From positions 310,001 to 374,000 of the forward strand of contig JASBNA010000037.1 in assembly GCA_038087015.1 (NCBI GenBank): a stretch of DNA of 64,000 nucleotides. Direction: 5' to 3'. Under the pieces are notes generated by a model. The model saw nothing but the letters and a program-made list of their open reading frames with translations, had not been told where the DNA came from and did no database searches. Positions 1 to 11,800 of this stretch are shown here, in pieces. Within the stretch, counting starts at the first letter, position 1; each line of letters opens with the position of its first letter. This DNA comes from Cerrena zonata. Its lineage: Eukaryota; Basidiomycota; Agaricomycetes; Polyporales; Cerrenaceae. Both the position numbers and the translations under genes were made by a program.

Positions 1-1288
1 GCATGCGACTTGTAATCAGTATTTTGTATTTCTTGACGACTTCACACCAGGCGCGTGACAAACACTCACTCAATACTACTAAGCCATTACCAAGTTTGAT
101 GCCTACAGAAGTACATGTCGTATTTTGACATCGATATTAACCAACATCCTGCTCTAGCTTACCACCTTTTTGAGTGTTTCCCAGACCCATGCGAACACCT
201 TCGCTTTTGCTGCGCCACGCCTCCTGCTGCGTCCTTGAGTATGGCAGTTGCCTAAACATGTTGCTTATATGTATTAATCTATATTCATCTCTCTCTTAGA
301 TGTTCTATTACTATTGCATCGTTCTGCCTCATGCTACATTTTTTGCGCCCGCCGGTATGCGTGAGTTTTTGCTAATTGCAATCAATTAGAAATCTTTGCC
401 CCCATATCCTGCATAATAAAGCAGTTTCTTTCAATTATTTCCCGACCTAGAGCTGATCCTATGGTGCCTGCTTTCGATGACATGCCTTGTAATCGATTTG
501 CAGCGCCTGGCATGAGTTGAGCCATTCTGTAGCTAGCCTCTCTCTCTGTCCTACGTTTATGCTCACTAAATGTTTTTAGCGTACTATCTTAGTCCTTTTT
601 AACCTGTTACTGACACTGTAGCTCACTTTATAAGCAATGGCGTTTTCGGCGCGCTTGGTACGGCGCAAGTTGTTTCATACGAGGGTAAGCGGTAAGCCAA
701 TATGAATGTCCAGTGCATATGACATTATCAGCCATTTCCTTCCACTGACACATCTTTTGCTACGTTATAGTCCACTTTTACAATCTGTCATCCTCGTGTT
801 TCTGCAGCGCCCGGCGCCATGCGCGATCTTCTCGACGGGATAAAGACAATATTCTCCCTTCTCTCTTTTTTTATACCGTTAGAATACCTCCCCCCCCTCT
901 ATGACGAGGTTTTGGATCATTTGAACCCACTTTCATTTGCGGCGCGCGAGACATCCACAGCACCCAAATTATGCCGGTATGAAACACGGTGTCCATACCC
1001 TATTTGTATATGTGCAACGCTCCCCACAGATACTAATTCTAATTTTATACCGTGAACCGTGCTCTAGCGTATTTTAGCCTTTCTTCTCCTCGACCCCCCA
1101 AAGTCAAAACTATTCATTTCGGGCTTATATCAAGTCAGCATTGCGTCAGAGACCATTTGAAATCATTTCACATTTTTCATACACATTGTCTACCCTCATA
1201 CGTCTCCACAGCACTTCCAGATACTCACTAACTTGCCTGACAAAGTCCAAAACAAATCGCATAATACCCCTTTTTCAACCCCTCTCTC
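1..1288. other. no gene recognised
   Basis: No convincing coding exon was found. Short reading frames at 819-1055 (+) and 1141-1449 (+) lack any family resemblance and overlap other open frames, so they look like chance. The stretch is pyrimidine-rich on the + strand. Confidence 0.4.
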
Positions 1289-1647
1289 AGATACCCCATC
1301 CAAGACTCGATCCCAGGTCCCGTCCCCTTACCAGATGGTCCGTCCCGCCAACACTACTTCAAGATTGCCCATCTCGAACAGTCCACCAGCATCATTCTCG
1401 CGCCCAGACTATCTATCTCGGGCTACCACCCCGCCCTCCTTTCTCTTAGCTCTAGATTGGCTATCCAACCATCTCCCTATTCACTCTTACCGCTTAAGAT
1501 TGCCAATCTGAAGTACCATGCACCTCGGTAGTTCCAGATTGACCATCTCCTCAATTCAACCACACTCTGAGATTGCCTATCTCTCATAGCACCTCACACT
1601 TTCAGATAGCCCATCTCAGTCTCACAGCCCGCCCAGACGGTATTTTC
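1289..1647. repeat. cluster A: spaced 13-base palindromes (AGAT-N5-ATCT)
   Basis: Nine or ten 13-base units start at 1289, 1333, 1362, 1406, 1454, 1497, 1536, 1570, 1604 and possibly 1635. The best copies read AGATTGCCCATCT, AGATTGCCAATCT, AGATTGACCATCT and AGATAGCCCATCT, so the arms AGAT and ATCT are inverted around a variable 5-base centre. Spacing is 29-48 bases with unrelated sequence between units. The unit size resembles the arrays at 5476-6001 and 30968-31553, but the arm sequence differs. It could be the subterminal array of another, unrelated transposon end. I found no partner array in the window. Confidence 0.55.
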
Positions 1648-1689
1648 GAGCTCGACAATCTCATACTATATATAGGTAACGTCGGCGCC

Positions 1690-2340
1690 CTATCTCATAC
1701 TATATATTAGTTCCGTATTGACTGAAGGGGTTGGCTGTTGTTGCATTTTTGACAGTCTTCCCCACTGTAGACACCTTCGTTTCTGTAATACTAGCGGAGA
1801 TGGGAGGAACTGAATGGTCTGCAACATGGGCCCAAAGAGAAGAGATGCTTCGGTCACTGTGAGTGGCCAACATCCCAGTCTGAGGAATTGGAGATTTGGA
1901 AATAGCGAATTCCCTTTGTGGTGCTTGTATAGTAGGGCGAGCTTCAAAATATCGATCTCCGAAGTGACAGCAGAATATTCAAGCTTCCGCACTCGTTTCG
2001 AGTAAGAAACGAGTCTATTCAAATCATACCCTGCTTGGGTCTGTTCAAATAATCAGTCGATAATTTTGGGGGAGAGTGTTGATGTACACGAACCGGTTGG
2101 TGGCTATTGTGAGTGGGTATCATGGCTAGGATAGGATCCAAGCTATCCTGCTCCCACCACAACGACGCTAATGCAAGATCGGAGAACGATTTACATGTTC
2201 TCGCGGCACTCGCCAATGCCTGGCGCCGCTCTCTCGCATCATCCCGAGAGGCCAGAGAGTGCGGGCGTAGACAGCTGAAGATAATATCTACTATCTCGGC
2301 GATGTTGAGTGTTCTGTGTACGGCCGAGCACCTATACATG
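1690..2340 (-). pseudogene. F-box protein relic, frameshifted
   Basis: Reading from the ATG at 2340, the first part encodes an F-box-like stretch (LNIAEIVDIIFSCL, then ALASAARTCKSFSDLALASLWW) of the kind that opens many agaricomycete F-box proteins. The downstream part, open to a stop at 1690, continues the family pattern (LNRLVSYSKRVRKLEY, then LFPNLQFLRLGCWPL) but lies in another frame. No GT-AG intron that fixes the frame is evident near 2020-2060, and a TGA precedes the second segment in its own frame, so a single-base indel is the simplest explanation. The relic ends after about 215 codons, while F-box/LRR proteins of this type usually have 400-600 residues. It is therefore broken and truncated. 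F-box proteins are substrate adaptors of SCF ubiquitin ligases; this copy is probably inactive. Confidence 0.6.
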
Positions 2341-3829
2341 GTACATTGCGCGGGAGTGCGGTAGACAGGAGGTTGATGCGACTGTGAGGTCGCATTGCTA
2401 TGAGATGTTTTTGTGGGCTTAAGCTTTTCAAGAGATTGCGCTCGTAAGATAGACCTACAAAAATATAGTTCATACCAATTATATTCAGAAGAAGGTACAT
2501 ACCACCAAGCAAGATAGCAAGTCGAAGTAAGAACCTTGTAACTCATCAGTATAGCTTGCTCATGCTCCCACTGCTTGATGCAAGCTACAATAAAGTCAGT
2601 TCATCATGATGAGTCGGAAGGGGCGGGATAGACATACTATAGTGGCACATTTTCCGAAGCAACAGATTTCCGCGAATCTTATGTGGATAAATCGTCGTTT
2701 TATTGATTCGCCCTTCCGCGGAATTCATGTCGATGGTTGAGTAGAGGCGATCTGAAAATATATGAGGTCAACATGTTCAGACTGATGTAAAGGATAATGG
2801 GTAGACCTCACCAGAATTGCTACTCGTGTTCGAGGCATAGGAGTTGATGTCTACAAGCTTCCCGAATGAACTGAATATATACCATATGTTCTAAAACAAA
2901 CGATATATGTAATCTGTCGGCAACTCTTCGTTCCTCCAAGACCAAGATTCCGCTGTAGAAGTTGCGTCGATGATTTGATAGGCTTCGCAATCACAGAACA
3001 AGGTGAGAAGAATCACGAAAGACTTCAAGACGGCGAAGTCTTCGGTGATAAATGCTGATACCTGACGGCAACAGCGAGGCATCAACATGTGACGTAGACC
3101 AGAGTATGGTCCTGTCTGATTGAATTCCGTGGAAAACAGAGAGAGAGAGCCTAAAAGGATTGACACCATAGCTTCTATGTCAAGTCTTCGGGGACCGAGA
3201 TGTGAGATGCTATCATCTAGTCATTCGCGTTTGTGAAGCACTCTTGATGGCTTGCAAAGTTCCGAGTCTTGGTAAACGAGTATTACATTGGTGTCAGTAA
3301 GGTACGAAGGAACGTCGTAATGTCAACACGAGGGTGATTAGCGACTCGGGGATGGAAACTGAAACTTCGTGCATTCGAGGTTATGGAGTTCGGATGGCAA
3401 ACACTCAAGAAGCGCCGAACGGAGTATGAAAGGTTGATGCATGCAGGCTCAGTCTGGTGTAAACTCTGACCGGCGATGACTAGATTGAGGAGTAAGTATA
3501 GTCATTATGCATATTGATAATATGTTGATGAATCTACACGCAGCAAGTGGAACCACAGTAAACTAGTAGATGCTTACGCCCGCTAGGCCACGCCGTGACG
3601 TTGACACCAGCGCTGGATCCAGCAAGCCCACTGTTACTGCCTGACGATGTCAAATCCCAGTTTGCCGCAGAACTTGTTATATATTGCCCAAACAAATCAA
3701 TAGGTGAGTATATACCTCGGAAAAAAGTATCCCATCCTTTCGCGGAGCGGCCATAGATGAAATGATTCTAGGGGTCAATTCAAAGGTGTTGGTTAGCTCA
3801 CGTCTGTTGAATATCTGAGGGACTACATA
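2341..3829. other. no supported gene
   Basis: A 92-codon minus-strand frame at 2891-3169 (MVSILLGSLSLFSTEF start) has no recognisable domain. It could be an exon of an unseen gene. Nothing else is supported here. Confidence 0.3.
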
Positions 3830-4903
3830 CTAGATCACATCGTCATGCTCGCTGATGGTTTGAGCGTTGCCACTGTCACTCGGGTGAGTGAAGTTTACCG
3901 AATCCATAGACGAAAGTCGAACTTCATATTCGGTCAGGTCGTCAGCATAGGCCGTGGTGTTTGTAGGTTGGTTCGCCCATGGACCGTAGTTATCAGGATA
4001 GACTCTACTATTGCTCGACGTGTTCGAGTCATCGTAGTATACTCCAGACATCGCAGTCGGATGCGCAAATGTACGAACAAACGAATATTCGTCTGAACGT
4101 ACTTCTCGGTTTGATCCTCTCGACCTTGATAGACCGCCCACTAAAGCGTGTTGGTTCATATGTCTTCTGGGAAATGACATAGATGGCTGCCTCTGGGCGA
4201 TCATGATGGCATGGTCATGACCGGGGGCCGTCATAACAACATTGTCATGTCGTCTTGTGGACACGAGAGACGCGACGGAGTGCCTTGTCAAAGCAAATGA
4301 AGCTGCTTCGGAGTAAACAGCAGCATTTCCTCTGACGTTCCCCGTAGCGAAGGAGGGAAGCGGAGGTCTGTGGACGGGCTGATCGGTTTCAGAATCGAGG
4401 ACTACGAATGGATCAATAGCTGTTTGCCAATCCATTTGGTGTTGTATGTTTCCTGTAGACGGGGTGGTTGTGCTATGTCTTATCATGGAGTATGTGTTCA
4501 CGTTGGATGTCGTGACGAAGAGACAACCTCGTGGTCTGCTGTAGGAGTATCCTGCGTTCGACTCGTGCCTACTCATCAACATCGTCCTGGATACGCATTG
4601 AACAGGACGATTGGCGCGGACACGCAACCGGTTTTGATTGTACGTTAGGACACCACTGACTTTGGGAGGACTATGGCGCAAACGTTGATGATAAGAGGGG
4701 TAGTATCGTAACGAGCGATCTTGAGGGTGAGAGAATTGCCTTGGCATGACTCGGACGGTGCGTTCCTCTAGCGGGGGAAAGTATATGAACTGATATTCTT
4801 TGCTTGGCAGGACTCCAATGCGATAGTTTGGTTTCTTCGGTAGACGTGGCAAGCGTTTCAAATAATGAAAGAAGAGACACACATCGAGGTTGACAAGCTC
4901 CAT
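3830..4903 (-). CDS. orphan protein, 357 residues
   Basis: This is one uninterrupted reading frame starting at an ATG at 4903. I do not recognise the protein. The sequence is polar and low in complexity, rich in Arg, His, Ser, Pro and Asn, with many short basic patches and no transmembrane segment, signal peptide or cysteine motif. The N terminus is the most ordered part (MELVNLDVCLFFHYLKRLPR). The C terminus is rich in Asn, Thr, Tyr and Asp. The length without a stop argues for coding, but the unusual composition and lack of introns in an intron-rich neighbourhood leave doubt. It lies just outside the left end of the putative giant transposon and could be a host gene or the last exon of a longer gene. 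Confidence 0.4.
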   Translation of the reverse strand: MELVNLDVCLFFHYLKRLPRLPKKPNYRIGVLPSKEYQFIYFPPLEERTVRVMPRQFSHPQDRSLRYYPSYHQRLRHSPPKVSGVLTYNQNRLRVRANRPVQCVSRTMLMSRHESNAGYSYSRPRGCLFVTTSNVNTYSMIRHSTTTPSTGNIQHQMDWQTAIDPFVVLDSETDQPVHRPPLPSFATGNVRGNAAVYSEAASFALTRHSVASLVSTRRHDNVVMTAPGHDHAIMIAQRQPSMSFPRRHMNQHALVGGLSRSRGSNREVRSDEYSFVRTFAHPTAMSGVYYDDSNTSSNSRVYPDNYGPWANQPTNTTAYADDLTEYEVRLSSMDSVNFTHPSDSGNAQTISEHDDVI

Positions 4904-5475
4904 TCAAACCCGTCTTGAGCTTACAACATGAAGCTGGGAAAAGGCACTAAGATGCGACACGTTGGAGGAGCTCCGTCTTGATGTCTTTCAAGCAGGCTTG
5001 AATCCAGATTGTCCTTAGTAAACCCAAATATGCCCCAAAAGGTAACTTCGAGTGTAACCTCAGGCTATTATTCAAGATGTATATATAAATTTTCGCTTTC
5101 ACTCTCAAAACGGACTGCCACGTACCAGTAAGAAGGCATCTACGCTGGTGTGCCAGCTTGGGAAGTTGCCCGATGAATTGAGTCTTTGGCCTATCTAAGA
5201 TACAGGACTACATGGGATGAGGGATGGAGTGATCACGGTTCGGAAGCTCATGGTGGTTGAGAGACAAGGTGAAAGACGGGTCTCCAAAAGAGAACTCTGA
5301 CTTCGAGTCATTGTTGTTACCCAGGCTTTGACAGAGGTGAGAGACCACGAACCTATCGAAGAAGTATCATATGCAACAAATGATTTCGCCAATATTGAGA
5401 TATTTTAGGGACGCGATGTAGGCCGAAATACGATATCTTTTCCTCTACTAACACAGCCCGTTCAGTGGTATAGAG
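4904..5475. other. left flank of the giant element, no gene seen
   Basis: There is no supported coding sequence. Weak similarity to the outside of the right array may continue to about 5390, so the true element end may lie anywhere in 5380-5470. Confidence 0.3.
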
Positions 5476-6001
5476 CCATTCTAAATGGAACGAGTAGGGT
5501 GCGTTTCCTCCTTTCCGAATGGAGTAGTCGTGTGCAGCCGTATTCGGTGCTGGTGCCTTTGCGAATGGGATAGTGGAGGCTGCTATTGCCGTGTACGAAG
5601 TCCATCTAGAATGGATAGGACTCATGTAATGAGAGCCCCTTGTCTTCCATCTGCAATGGATGAGTAGCCTTGACTACCCGCACAGGGGTCTGACTGGCTC
5701 TATCGTCGCCTCAGGGTCCCATTCGCAAAGGGATGGTGGCTGCGACCTTCCCAATTACCCTCTTGAGATGAATAGGTAAGTGACACTATCCTGGTGCGCC
5801 TTTCCATAAGCAATGGGATGGAGGTAGAGACGGATCCTGATGTTATCTCCATTCCATATGGATATAGGGGCAGCCGCTATTGCGGTATACTCATGTTGTT
5901 CGGAATGGCGGGGGTATATGGTACTATGAACAGTGTAATTTCCCATACACTTCCGAATGGAACTGTCAGCTATTCGCACGCCGGTGATCCATGTTCTATG
6001 G
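5476..6001. repeat. left palindrome array (cluster B, CCAT-N5-ATGG)
   Basis: Units start at 5476, 5510, 5556, 5602, 5647, 5718, 5804, 5849, 5896, 5948 and 5989. Good copies are CCATTCTAAATGG (5476), CCATCTAGAATGG (5602), CCATCTGCAATGG (5647), CCATTCCATATGG (5849) and CCATGTTCTATGG (5989). Spacing from the outer end is 34, 46, 46, 45, then 71, 86, 45, 47, 52 and 41. The sequence between units is itself weakly repeated (for example GGCTGCTATTGCCGTGTAC near 5578 and GGCAGCCGCTATTGCGGTA near 5869). The array matches the right array in inverted orientation. It may hold transposase binding sites, as subterminal repeats do in other DNA transposons. Confidence 0.75.
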
Positions 6002-6716
6002 CACTGGATTGTGGCCCGAATTTTAGGCTTCATAAAAGTAAGGTCAAATTTTATAAAAAGTCTCTTACAAAATATGATTTTAAGCACCTAAAAATTGTCA
6101 AAAAATGTAGAATTTCAGCAAAATTTGATGAATCATAAAATCCTTGGCTAATTCAGACTTTTGTATCTAATTTTTAGACTTTAGAAATATTGAATTTTTG
6201 CTTATTTTTTATTGGAGAAAAGTTTACTATACAAAATTCAAAATTTTGACACACTTTTGTTTCTCCAAAAGTAATATAAAATTTAAACTGCTAATTTGGA
6301 AAGGTCAGTGATATTGCATACTTAAATATCTCTATCAGATAGTATAATTGACAGAGACTATGATTTACCAACAATAGTAGTCTATATCTTCTCTCTAGGC
6401 TCTCTATTTATAATACTTTATTTTGATACATACAATTATATTATGATTTCTAGAGAAATAAAAGTATATCAAAATTTTGAATTTTGCATAGTAAACTTTT
6501 CTCCAATAAAAAATAAGCAAAAATTCAATATTTCTAAAGTCTAAAAATTAGATACAAAAGTCTGAATTAGCCAAGGATTTTATGATTCATCAAATTTTGC
6601 TGAAATTCTACATTTTTTGACAATTTTTAGGTGCTTAAAATCATATTTTGTAAGAGACTTTTTATAAAATTTGACCTTACTTTTATGAAGCCTAAAATTC
6701 GGGCCATGATCCAGTG
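6002..6716. mobile_element. AT-rich foldback element, 715 bp
   Basis: Two arms of about 245 bases (6002-6245 and 6472-6716) are near-perfect inverted copies. The ends read CACTGGAT and ATCCAGTG. Just inside, TGGCCCGAATTTTAGG is mirrored by CCTAAAATTCGGGCCA, with only a two-base mismatch between these blocks. The centre (about 6246-6471) is AT-rich and non-coding. No transposase is present, so this is a non-autonomous foldback or large MITE. I see no clear target duplication. It begins directly after the last palindrome unit of the left array. Confidence 0.85.
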
Positions 6717-7004
6717 AAGACATGGATTCTATACGTTTGTGTGAACAGTTCTCAAGAGTAACGAAATATAACAATTATGATACAACACTACAACGGGGAA
6801 ATTAGCGAACAAGATATAGAGCTCGGTACTATACAATGGGCAATTAACAAGATATGGATATCAACAGCAACATCTAGAACGAGACAATTATGACATAGAA
6901 CACGAGGGTCGGTGCTATACAATGCGGAGACTACAAGATGCGGAAGGCAAAAACGAGACTGAGTACAAGAAGTGATAAGGGTGATAACGATTCTGCGAGA
7001 AAGA

Positions 7005-7976
7005 CTACACCGCATCTTCTTCATCCATGCCTATTGCTGTAGGCCAGAAGTTGAGGTCGCGCAAGGGATCCCTGGTGCGTTCAATAAGCTCCTGTAATTC
7101 CTCCTCAGCCGCGGAATTACGATCTTCGGGCAGAGCATCCAGTGCTGGAAGAGGCACTGGAGATCCATCCATGATGATAGCCATGGAAGCGTCTTCAACG
7201 GCAGTTTGGTCTTGCGTGGCATACGTGTCGTACGTGTCGTAGAGCGCGTCGAGAGTTTGGATAGCGCTGAGGTCGGTCAGTGGCCGATTGTGTGGCCCGA
7301 CAAGTGGAAATGATGGAACGACGATATGGGGGAGACATTCGCTCCTCGGGTTAGAGTGTTCCGGCTGGTGGGAACACCTACTACAATCCGGGCACCGACC
7401 ACAAGCATGGACGTGGTCGTAGTGGCATATTCCGCATCGCGAGCAGAATAGGCAGTGTTTGGCTTGTGGTCTCGTGAGAGCAACGATGCTCTCCAACGAG
7501 GAGCATACGACGTTGCCATCGTCGTCCTCTCTGTCGCAGGAACCGTGGTAGCGGAGTGCCTCATAGTTGAGGCGTAGCACCTAGAAAGGTAAATCGAGTA
7601 GGTCATTACACCAAGATAGCAGAATAAGGAGACGAACCTTGTCCGTCATGACTCTATATGCATTGCTGAAATGATGGGGTCAGCTTCTCCATAATGCGGA
7701 CGCGTGCCTGGGGTAGCAGAGACATACCGAAGTTGATTGCGCTCCCATTCGTCGTTTCGAAACTAGAAGTGATCGGGCGATTAGTACGAAAGTATTTTAT
7801 AACATCTCGGGACTTACCAGCTCCAAGTCAATCAATGACAATCGACGGATTTGTTCTTCGGACCAGACAGGCGAAACCTCGAGCTACGCCAAGCTTTAGA
7901 TTCTTGCGGTAAAGAATGCAATAACACTTACCATCCGATAGTAGTCGATGTGGGCGTCGACTGTGGTAATGCGCAT
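7005..7976 (-). CDS. DnaJ-like zinc protein 1 (HPD lost)
   Basis: The model joins exons 7976-7932, 7883-7818, 7762-7728, 7665-7638 and 7580-7005 (249 residues); all phases close. The N terminus resembles a J-domain (DYYRMLEVSPVWSEEQIRRL, then LRNAYRVMTDK). The exon that should carry HPD is 35 bases instead of 56 as in the paralogue at 26665, and HPD is absent. After it comes a cysteine/histidine block (HCLFCSRCGICHYDHVHACG, then CPDCSRC), probably a zinc-binding ribbon, followed by an acidic tail. J-domain proteins stimulate Hsp70 ATPase through HPD, so this copy should not do so. Exons 2 and 4 have the same lengths (66 and 28) as in the paralogue. It points outward, next to the left array. 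Confidence 0.75.
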
Positions 7977-8564
7977 CTCGATAAAGCTGTTAGCAGGAAG
8001 GTAGGAGAGGTGATGGATTAGAGACGATAGAAACTAAGACACCTCCCGCTATATGGAAATAGCGGACGATTAAAGTAATGTAACGTAACGAGCGTCCCGG
8101 TACGCACTAGTACGGGATATCAAATTCATAACTTACGAACCTTCTACGGTATAGTAGATGATCTCATCCGAAGGTATCGCGCAAATTAAGGTTCAATCAT
8201 GACCATACATAACTATTCGGAGTCCTGGGCTGCGTAACAATGTTTCCCAGGTCCTCGAGAAGTAGGAATGAGGAAACTCTCTCGGTACAAACGACGGATA
8301 TCCTGCGAATACTGACCAGAACCTCCAAACCTATTCTCACCGAAACCTTAACTAACAAAACACAACTTGCAATTTGAAATTGAACGCTTGCACAGCAGCG
8401 GACGGACCAGTCGGATGGTTTGACCAGCTCAATGACGTCATTGCGGATAGGTGCTTGCGCAGAGTCTTGCGTAGGTCGCGCTTGACATTAATGGCCCAAG
8501 TCGATCATTGATGCTGACTTTTAATATATGGAGGTCATCGATAAAATAATATATTGTAAGTACA
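7977..8564. other. intergenic between DnaJ-like 1 and the 797-residue gene
   Basis: This is the upstream region of DnaJ-like 1 and the 3' flank of the next minus-strand gene. No further coding or repeat feature was seen. Confidence 0.4.
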
Positions 8565-11210
8565 CTACTTCTTCTTTCTAGCCGGACGTCCCTTACCCTT
8601 GTTACCAGTACTTGTGTCTACATTTGGATCAGTAGTCCCTGGTGGTATAATTTCACCTTTGCGCGTATATATACTGCGGCCTTTCTGCTGAAGGCGACCG
8701 CTTTGACGAACCATCCCTCCATCTGCACCAACCTCATCAATATCATGCGACAGTGGTGTCACTCCGCTAGGGCCTGCACCGGCAGAACTAGCCTCTAGCA
8801 CTGGCGGAGGCAGAAACGAACGACTGAAAGCATCGGGGCGGGGTTTTGATGGAAGGGGTTGCTTCCTTTTACGTTTGGGTGAAAGCTCAAGGGTTGCGGG
8901 CGTGACTGGAGACAGAGGTCGTTTAGACTGTGGTCTGGTGGGTACCTTTTCGAGTGGCAGAGTCGAATCAGTACCCATATTGCGCAGTTGAGGATCGATG
9001 AGATCGTCAGAGTCCTGCAATAGGGTGGGACGTGGTGCGGCTCCCTGTGTAGGGGGGGATGTGATGGTTTTTCTGGCGGCGGGTATAGAATGAAGAAATC
9101 TTTTGTATACATCTTCGATTGTGGCCTCTATTTTGAGTGCGTAACCGATGTCCAGAGATGTGGATTGAACATGGACAGGTGTGGTTGAGACCTCGTCGTC
9201 TCCAGGGTCGGCAAGACTGAACTGAGCATTATGGATGTCTCGAAGAACAAGACCCGTTGTGAGTAGGAAGTGCTCCAGGCCGGTATTGAACATGGCGATG
9301 TCGTGGACAGTCTTCTCCCAGGACGATAAGTACTTCTCCACGAGGCCTTGAGCAAAGGACGTGACATGAATGCTGGATGGTAGCCAGGTACTAGGATACT
9401 CCCAATTCGCCCATGGGAGCTCGAACACATTCGAAACAGCAGAGACCAGACGTGATTCCGTCTGTCCGATGTTCAGCGGCTAGATCGCAAGAGCTAGGCG
9501 ACCCACATTACCTGTTGTTTCTTGAGTAGCAATACCAGCTCTTGGTACTTACGATCGTGGCTGAGCGATCGTAGAAACTTCACCCGAGCCGTCCAATCCT
9601 TGCCCACCGAAGCGGGAGAATCGGGCTCAATACCTTCTTCCTCAACGGGAACATCTTCATCTTGATCGCCCGGAGGTTCGGGCGTGGATCGAGTCGAGGC
9701 AGTGGAATTGGTACTGTCATCGTCTTCGTCATCCTTAGTGAGAGTCGCATTGTTTGAGGGTCCCGATGGAACGTAGCCATCCAAAGCGGCTTGAATTTCG
9801 AGCTCCTCCGCGTCGGAATCCGCATTTTCCAACTGCCCCTTGGAACCTTCCTTACCGTTCGCCTTGACAAGCGGTTTCGGGATAAACTCGAAAACGGTGG
9901 AGATCTCACCTCGTTTCACCATAGCTTGACGTTGAAGCAGATGATGTATCCAGAGCATCAGCTGCTCCTGGTTCATGCTCGCTGGCTTTTGAAGGATTAT
10001 ATCATCCATCCGCAACACGTCCTCCGGGGGGAAAAACTCCCGAGCGATGTACTTGAGGATATCCTTCGCGATGGTCATCCATGGAGGTTGAACAGGCAGC
10101 TTTGACCCTTGCCTCAGACCTATAACATTGCATGATTACAGCCCACCCAACGTGGTGATGTAGAGTACGTACCCCAGAAATATCGAAAAAATTCCCCAAG
10201 GGTCTTCCGCCATTTCGAAAATGTAGGGTGGGTAGCCCAGTCTGGGAGGCTGGGAAAACCATTGGAGTCGTAGATGAGCGGGTAATAGTCCAGAGGGACA
10301 CTCGGTGTAGCGGCGTTGACCACCGATGGAGGCACATCGATGAAACTCATGAACTGCTGAGGCGTCCAGCTAAAGAGCGCGTCCTTCTCAATGGACTTCA
10401 GAAATTTTGGCCCAGAGTCATCTTCCAACCTTCAGCTCCTCATTAGGATCATTTTGCGCGTGAACCAGTCAAGACTTACACAGATACCAAAAGCTTGCCC
10501 TCAGAGCCCTGTCGCACAGTAACCGCAATGACATGCGCATCAAATACTGTCGCAAGGTCATTCAGAGATTTCTGGGCCTTTTCGCGGAAGTGCTTGTCTC
10601 CATATCTACATTTCACTGAGTCACGACCGGTTAAATCTGAACGGCACGGCGACGTACAAAGCTTTCTCCTCTTTGGCCATTTGACCCCCATTGATTTCCT
10701 TTGCCCTAAGCTCGTATTCACCCTTCTCCTTGTAAGACAGGTTCTTCCACGCCTTTGCGCGTTGTTTTTGCGTTTCTGCAAGCCAGTGTGGATTATTCGG
10801 ATTGTCTTCCCCAAGCGCTTCAACCGTGGCAGGGCGGATTGTTGACAACCAATGCTCGTCACGGAATAGCTTCTTGGCAGTGGTCGCAACTGTTTTGACA
10901 GCAGCCGTTTTCTTGCCCTCGCGCTTCGCGCGCACACGCATCCATTTAGCTAAAGCCTTGGGAGAAATAAGTTCAGATCGATTTGGAATAATGCCAGACG
11001 TACCGTTAGAATGCGTTCTTTGGTTCCTGACTTGGATATTTCGAACTTTGCTTCGAGTCCGTTGAAGACTTCGTCAAAGAAGCGAGTGAAATCCTCTGGT
11101 GCTGTTTCTTCGATTAGCTCACCATCTTGAAGCTCGATATACTTCGCAAGATACTGCTCGAGCCAAGAGCTCTGGGTCACAGTGAAATTGAATGCCTTCT
11201 CTTTCGGCAT
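8565..11210 (-). CDS. orphan cargo protein A, 797 residues, HMG-like segment
   Basis: The model joins exons 11210-11004, 10956-10658, 10605-10480, 10429-10173, 10119-9512 and 9461-8565; all phases close. I do not recognise a named family. Residues about 70-169 are basic and helical, with a segment (AWKNLSYKEKGEYELRAKEI) resembling the HMG-box-like blocks common in agaricomycete orphans. It continues with VFDAHVIAVTVRQGSEGKLL, a possible beta-strand domain. The middle is acidic (DEDDDSTNSTASTRST). The C terminus is basic and probably nuclear (SPKRKRKQPLPSKPRP and a final Lys run). It diverges from the TET/JBP gene across a 590-base gap. A DNA- or chromatin-related role for the element is plausible but unproven. 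The last intron could be 50 bases (used here) or 32. Confidence 0.7.
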
Positions 11211-11800
11211 GGTAGGATCTGTCAAAATAAGTTGTCAACTGACCAACACATGAAGAGACCTTTTACTGTTATGATTGTTTTATGATGCGAACTACAAATG
11301 TATCATAACAAATGCGCGTGCAAATGCCGGACGCACAAGGCGGACACATATGTCGATGTACTGTTAAAATATAATGTGTCAGATTGCTTCCGTGACAAAC
11401 GTAAAGGAGTGTGTCTTACATGTGCTACGCTTATTCATAGAGGGCAATACGGACAAACATGGCTGCATAAAACACTCTAGACACATTTATATGATATTAC
11501 CGCAGTTATTACCTCACAATCGTGGAACACGTTGTATGCAGCCACTTTCCATGCTACGTGTACCTACTCCGCACGCACTAGCAAATGTGGTAGCACTGTA
11601 CATGCGCGACGCATTCCGCCACAAACTAGCATTGATAACTGGTCATCCATCCCCACCAGAAATGCCAATACCGAGCAACGATTTGGACCACATGCTTGTG
11701 GAAGGATGTGACCATGCAATAGCCATGTGTGTTGAAGCCTTCATCCATCCCAGTACGTTACGAACGCTATAGGGTACAATGCGGATGTGACTGAACATCG
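11211..11800. promoter_or_regulatory. divergent spacer upstream of cargo A and TET/JBP
   Basis: This separates the start of cargo A (minus) from the TET/JBP gene (plus). A plus-strand open frame at 11374-11772 (RVPTPHALANVVALYMRDAF within it) is reasonably protein-like. It may be an additional 5' exon of the TET/JBP gene, but I could not connect it with confidence. Confidence 0.35.

Noticed and set aside
5476..6001. CRISPR-like array of short palindromic repeats with spacers
   Set aside because: Repeats are only 13 bases and imperfect, the spacers are themselves weakly repeated, the genome is eukaryotic, and no cas genes are present. A transposon end array fits better.
6002..6716. Small coding gene repeated in both arms of the foldback
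   Set aside because: The matching reading frames arise because the arms are inverted copies; the sequence is AT-rich and non-coding.
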